64,000 bases of DNA, from NCBI RefSeq assembly GCF_020616555.1, contig NZ_CP085173.1, positions 8,076,001 through 8,140,000 on the forward strand, read 5' to 3'. Position 1 is the first letter of the stretch. Every line of letters starts with the position of its first letter. The stretch comes from Streptomyces longhuiensis. GTDB lineage: Bacteria > Actinomycetota > Actinomycetes > Streptomycetales > Streptomycetaceae. A model generated the notes under the pieces. That model searched no databases. It saw only the letters and a program-made list of their open reading frames with translations, and was not told the DNA's origin. Both the position numbers and the translations under genes were made by a program. This document shows, piece after piece, positions 61,181 to 64,000 of this stretch.

Positions 61181-61225
61181 GTGAACACCGTGATCAACGT
61201 GATCCACGTGATCCACGTGAACAAA
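61181..61225. repeat. Tandem 9-bp repeats upstream of the SurE-like gene
   Basis: Five consecutive 9-bp units read GTGAACACC, GTGATCAAC, GTGATCCAC, GTGATCCAC and GTGAACAAA. Two CACGTG palindromes arise at unit junctions. They end 14 bp before ATG 61240 and overlap the expected ribosome-binding and promoter area. They may be regulatory iterons or a simple slippage tract. Confidence 0.6.
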
Positions 61226-61239
61226 GGGACACGCCCACC

Positions 61240-62334
61240 ATGCCCATCACCTCTCGCTCCCGCATCGTGCTCGCCACCGCCACCACCGCCGTACTGGCGA
61301 GCCTCACCGCGGCGGCCTACGCCCTGCCGCAGGCCACGGAGGCCGCGGCTCACGCGAAAGCCCCGGCCGAACCGCTGGCCGGACTGCGCGTCCTGCTGTC
61401 CAACGACGACTCCATGCAGGCCGCCAAGGCCTCCCACGCCGACGGGCTGGGCCTCTACGAGATGCGCAAGGCGCTGTGCACGGCCGGCGCCGACGTCGTC
61501 GTCATGGCGCCGTGGCAGGTGCAGTCCGGCAAGGGCACCGCCGTCACCAACGGCGGCGCGCTCACGCTGGCCCGGCGCACACAGCTGCCCGCCGGATACG
61601 AGAACGACTGCGCAGGCGCACCGTCCGGATCGCCCGTCTACGGGGTGTGCCTGTCCGACGACGCCTGTGACGCCGGCACACCGAGCGCGACGCCGGCCGA
61701 CACCGTCAAGTTCGCCCTCCGCTCGGGCCTCGCCGCCAAGGTCGGCTGGGCCGACGGCCCCGACGTGGTCGTGACCGGCATCAACTCCGGGCCGAACGTC
61801 AGCGCGCAGGTCAACGACTCCGGCACCGTCGGCGCCGCTGTCGCCGCCATCGACGACGGCGTTCCCGCGATCGCCTTCTCCTCGTCGTCCGGCGACGGCA
61901 CCAACACGTACTTCCCGGTCGCCAACTACCGGGCCAACGCCGAGTTCGGCGCCCGCCTTCTCGCCGGAATGCGCGAACACTCCCTGTTCACCGGCAAGTT
62001 CGCGGTCAAGGTCGACTACCCGGACGTCAGCAAGGGCCGGCGGGCCAAGGCGCCCCGGTGGACCGGCATCGGCCACGGCAAGGTCGTCTGGCACGACTAC
62101 GCGGCCCACCGAGGCAGCGGCGACACCTTCGACATCGTCCCCGGCGTCTGTGCGGACAGGCCCGGCGACGCCTGCACGGAAACCGTGCGGCGGGCCGACT
62201 CCACGGCGCTGCTCAGCGGCCATGTCGCCGTCGCGCCCGTCACCGCGGACCGCACCTACGGCGCCACCATCGACAGCGGGAAGAACCTGCGGAAGCTGAA
62301 GCACTACGTCGAGCAGCATGCCCCGCGCCCGTGA
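61240..62334 (+). CDS. Secreted SurE-like acid phosphatase/nucleotidase
   Basis: From ATG 61240 the protein has 364 residues. A signal peptide (SRIVLATATTAVLASLTAAA, cleaved near AAHA) marks it as exported, unlike classical cytoplasmic SurE. The SurE fold follows: LRVLLSNDDSMQAAKASHAD (metal-binding Asp pair), VVVMAPWQVQSGKGTAVTNG, PDVVVTGINSGPNVSAQVND (metal-ligand Asn) and SGTVGAAVAAIDDGVPAIAF. It should hydrolyse phosphate monoesters outside the cell. The last third (FDIVPGVCADRPGDACTETV) contains paired cysteines. The start is followed downstream by the esterase gene after 57 bp. Confidence 0.88.
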   Translation: MPITSRSRIVLATATTAVLASLTAAAYALPQATEAAAHAKAPAEPLAGLRVLLSNDDSMQAAKASHADGLGLYEMRKALCTAGADVVVMAPWQVQSGKGTAVTNGGALTLARRTQLPAGYENDCAGAPSGSPVYGVCLSDDACDAGTPSATPADTVKFALRSGLAAKVGWADGPDVVVTGINSGPNVSAQVNDSGTVGAAVAAIDDGVPAIAFSSSSGDGTNTYFPVANYRANAEFGARLLAGMREHSLFTGKFAVKVDYPDVSKGRRAKAPRWTGIGHGKVVWHDYAAHRGSGDTFDIVPGVCADRPGDACTETVRRADSTALLSGHVAVAPVTADRTYGATIDSGKNLRKLKHYVEQHAPRP

Positions 62335-62391
62335 GCCGGGGCAGATCCCCGATCCCCACCTCGACGCCGTACAAGACACCAGGAGCGACCA

Positions 62392-63954
62392 GTGACCAAC
62401 CACCCCGCGGAGCAGCCCGTCGTCCGTACCGCCCACGGCCCCGTGCGCGGTGAGCGCCGTGAGAGCGGTGTCCGATTCCTCGGCATCCCCTACGCCCAAC
62501 CCCCGGTCGGCGAACTCCGGTTCGCCGCGCCCGTTCCTCCCGAGCCCTGGTCCGGCGTCCTGGACGCCACCGCCTACGGACCGACCGCACAGCGCCGCCC
62601 CCTGGCAGAGGTCACGTTCATCCCTGAGCCGAGCATCCCGGGCGACGGGACGCTCAATCTCAACGTGTTCACCCCGGAGCCCTCTCCGGACGCAGGCCTG
62701 CCGGTGATGGTCTGGATCCACGGGGGTGGCTTCGTCGCCGGATCCCACGCGAGCCCTTGGTACGACGGCGCCGCCTTCAACCGCGACGGGGTGGTTGTCG
62801 TCTCGATCGGCTACCGGCTCGGCTTCGACGGCTTCGGATGGATCTCCGACGCACCGCACAACCGCGCCGTCCGTGACTGGTTGCTGGCCCTCGAATGGGT
62901 GCGGGACAACATCCGGCGCTTCGGCGGGGACCCCGACCGGGTCACGATCGCCGGTCAGTCGGCGGGCGGCGCGGCCGTACTGACCCTGCTGGGAATGCCC
63001 CGCGCGCAACACCTGTTCCAGCGCGTGCACTGCCTGTCCGGCCCGGTTTCGCAGGTGTCGACGGCCGGGGCGGAACGTGTCGGCCGCAAGCTGGCGGAGC
63101 TGGGCGGCGTACGACCGACGCGAACGGGTCTGTCCCGGCTGAGCGAGGAACAGATCCTCGATCTGCAGAAGCGGGTGTCGTCCCTGGCAGAAGAAACCGA
63201 TTCGGATACGGCTACGGGCACGGGCACGGGCACGGGCACGGATACGGATACGGGCACGGATACGGACCCGGACACGATCCCGGACCCGGAAGATGCCCTG
63301 GCCGGACTCACCAGCCTGATCAGCAGAAGCCTGCCCTTCGCTCCGATGATCGACGGTGACTTGATCCCCCAGGCCACCCTGGACGCCCTCGCCGCGGGTG
63401 TGGGAGCCGACAAGGAGCTCGTACTCGGGGCCACCGACCACGAGTTCACGATGGCGCTGCACCCCATGCGCGACCGACTGGCCACGGCGGCGCCGGCCCG
63501 GATCCTCACCGGGTGCGGCGTGGACGAGGCCGTCGCCACCGCCTACGTCGCCGGTCACCCGGACCTGGACACGGCCGACCTCGTCGGCCAGTACGTCACG
63601 GACCACGTCTTCCGCACGGCCGTGGCCCGCGTCGCCCGGGCCCGCGGCACCGCCCCCACCTGGCTGTACCGCTTCGCCTGGCGCTCGCCCGTCCTCGGCC
63701 TGGCCACGCACTGCCTCGACGTGCCGTTCCAGTTCGACTGCCTCGACAGCGAAGGGGTCACCGCCGTGGCCGGTGCCGAGCCGCCCGAGGCCCTCGCCGC
63801 GGATGTCCACGGAGCGGCGGTCGCGTTCATCCGCGACGGCAGCCCGGGGTGGACGCCCCATACCTGCGGCGCCCCCGTCACCCGGGTCTTCGACACCCGG
63901 TCCACCGACACGGGCGACGGCTACGCCGACGTGCGCTCCCTCCTGCTGACCTAG
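62392..63954 (+). CDS. Type-B carboxylesterase with a Thr/Gly/Asp repeat insert
   Basis: The 520-residue enzyme starts at GTG 62392. The oxyanion hole is in VMVWIHGGGFVAGSHASPWY, the nucleophile in RVTIAGQSAGGAAVLTLLGM and the catalytic acid probably in GATDHEFTMAL. The His is likely in LATHCLDVPFQFDCLD. No signal peptide is present, so it is probably cytoplasmic. A run of alternating Thr with Gly or Asp (about residues 272-295) lies in the lid region and is encoded by hexanucleotide repeats. It should remove acyl groups from a glycoside or ester, complementing the GH3 enzyme. Confidence 0.92.
   Translation: MTNHPAEQPVVRTAHGPVRGERRESGVRFLGIPYAQPPVGELRFAAPVPPEPWSGVLDATAYGPTAQRRPLAEVTFIPEPSIPGDGTLNLNVFTPEPSPDAGLPVMVWIHGGGFVAGSHASPWYDGAAFNRDGVVVVSIGYRLGFDGFGWISDAPHNRAVRDWLLALEWVRDNIRRFGGDPDRVTIAGQSAGGAAVLTLLGMPRAQHLFQRVHCLSGPVSQVSTAGAERVGRKLAELGGVRPTRTGLSRLSEEQILDLQKRVSSLAEETDSDTATGTGTGTGTDTDTGTDTDPDTIPDPEDALAGLTSLISRSLPFAPMIDGDLIPQATLDALAAGVGADKELVLGATDHEFTMALHPMRDRLATAAPARILTGCGVDEAVATAYVAGHPDLDTADLVGQYVTDHVFRTAVARVARARGTAPTWLYRFAWRSPVLGLATHCLDVPFQFDCLDSEGVTAVAGAEPPEALAADVHGAAVAFIRDGSPGWTPHTCGAPVTRVFDTRSTDTGDGYADVRSLLLT
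63205..63276 (+). repeat. Twelve-unit hexanucleotide repeat within the carboxylesterase gene
   Basis: Twelve GRNACG-type hexamers (GATACG, GGCACG, with single GCTACG, GACCCG and GACACG) run in frame and encode alternating Asp/Gly-Thr residues. Gain or loss of a unit keeps the frame, so the loop length may vary between strains. Confidence 0.85.
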
Positions 63955-63975
63955 GCCCTTTCGATCCAAGGGCCT
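63953..63975 (+). terminator. Hairpin terminator overlapping the carboxylesterase stop
   Basis: An 8-bp perfect stem, AGGCCCTT (63953-63960) and AAGGGCCT (63968-63975), with a 7-nt loop begins within the TAG stop codon. It probably ends the LacI-linked transcript. Confidence 0.6.
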
Positions 63976-64000
63976 GGCCCCCGTCCGGTCCGCGTCACCG

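Noticed and set aside
58588..63969. A 1793-codon open frame on the minus strand
   Set aside because: It is antisense to the MFS, GH3, SurE and esterase genes, is low-complexity and rich in Val/Gly/Arg/Asp, and has no family motif. It is a high-GC shadow frame.
1..64000. CRISPR arrays, tRNA or rRNA genes
   Set aside because: No regularly spaced identical repeats, cloverleaf with a T-loop GTTCRA core plus acceptor pairing, or rRNA consensus segments were found by eye on either strand.

Overview
The window is high-GC actinomycete DNA, almost certainly from a Streptomyces chromosome. It carries a complete conservon (cvnABCD), a whiJ-like locus (XRE/DUF5753 regulator, DUF397 protein, RsbW-like ATPase), a DUF574-type methyltransferase, small Streptomyces-type proteins (DUF6381, DUF6226) and codons strongly biased to G/C at the third position. 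Many truncated genes and transposase stubs suggest an accessory chromosome arm rather than the core. No rRNA, tRNA or CRISPR array was seen.

Layout. 1-5.5 kb: a cut-off GNAT acetyltransferase, a GtrA/GT2 pair, a hexapeptide-repeat acetyltransferase, a Tat-secreted cysteine-rich protein, and an unusual fusion of a five-bladed tachylectin-2-like propeller with an N,N-dimethylformamidase-like domain. 5.6-15.6 kb: a five-gene minus-strand operon with three paralogous GT2/CDP-glycerol glycerophosphotransferases and two paralogous membrane proteins, presumably for a glycosylated poly(polyol phosphate) wall polymer. 16.6-19.1 kb: a CE4 polysaccharide deacetylase and an MHS-type symporter. 19.3-22.7 kb: the whiJ-like locus, its methyltransferase and a resolvase-like protein without the usual serine. 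22.7-27.9 kb: a debris zone (IS3 stub, decayed ORFs, 5'-truncated MFS gene) holding a few intact small genes. 28-30.9 kb: a secreted PHB-depolymerase-type esterase and an MHYT membrane sensor. 31-36.5 kb: the conservon and a SpoIIE-type phosphatase.

38.2-51 kb is a catabolic region: acyl-CoA synthetase, tandem-domain TetR regulator, Lcp-like (latex clearing protein/DUF2236) oxygenase, aldehyde dehydrogenase, acyl-CoA dehydrogenase, TauD-type dioxygenase, amino-acid permease, class-V PLP enzyme and XRE-cupin regulator. A near-identical AT-rich 22-bp motif lies in the fadD/TetR and the lcp/ALDH intergenic regions, so these genes probably form one regulon. The enzymes would suit cleavage of a polyisoprenoid followed by aldehyde oxidation, CoA activation and beta-oxidation.

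51-53.2 kb: a TetR regulator divergent from an ABC-2/DUF3533-like membrane protein, with a palindromic operator between them. 53.7-56.4 kb: a GAF-SpoIIE phosphatase and a stand-alone MASE1 sensor. 56.6-64 kb: a LacI regulator, an MFS transporter, a GH3 glycosidase, a secreted SurE-like phosphatase and a type-B carboxylesterase, which looks like a carbohydrate or glycoside-ester utilisation locus. Start codons were set mainly from Shine-Dalgarno sequences and family alignments made by eye. All functions are inferred from sequence alone.
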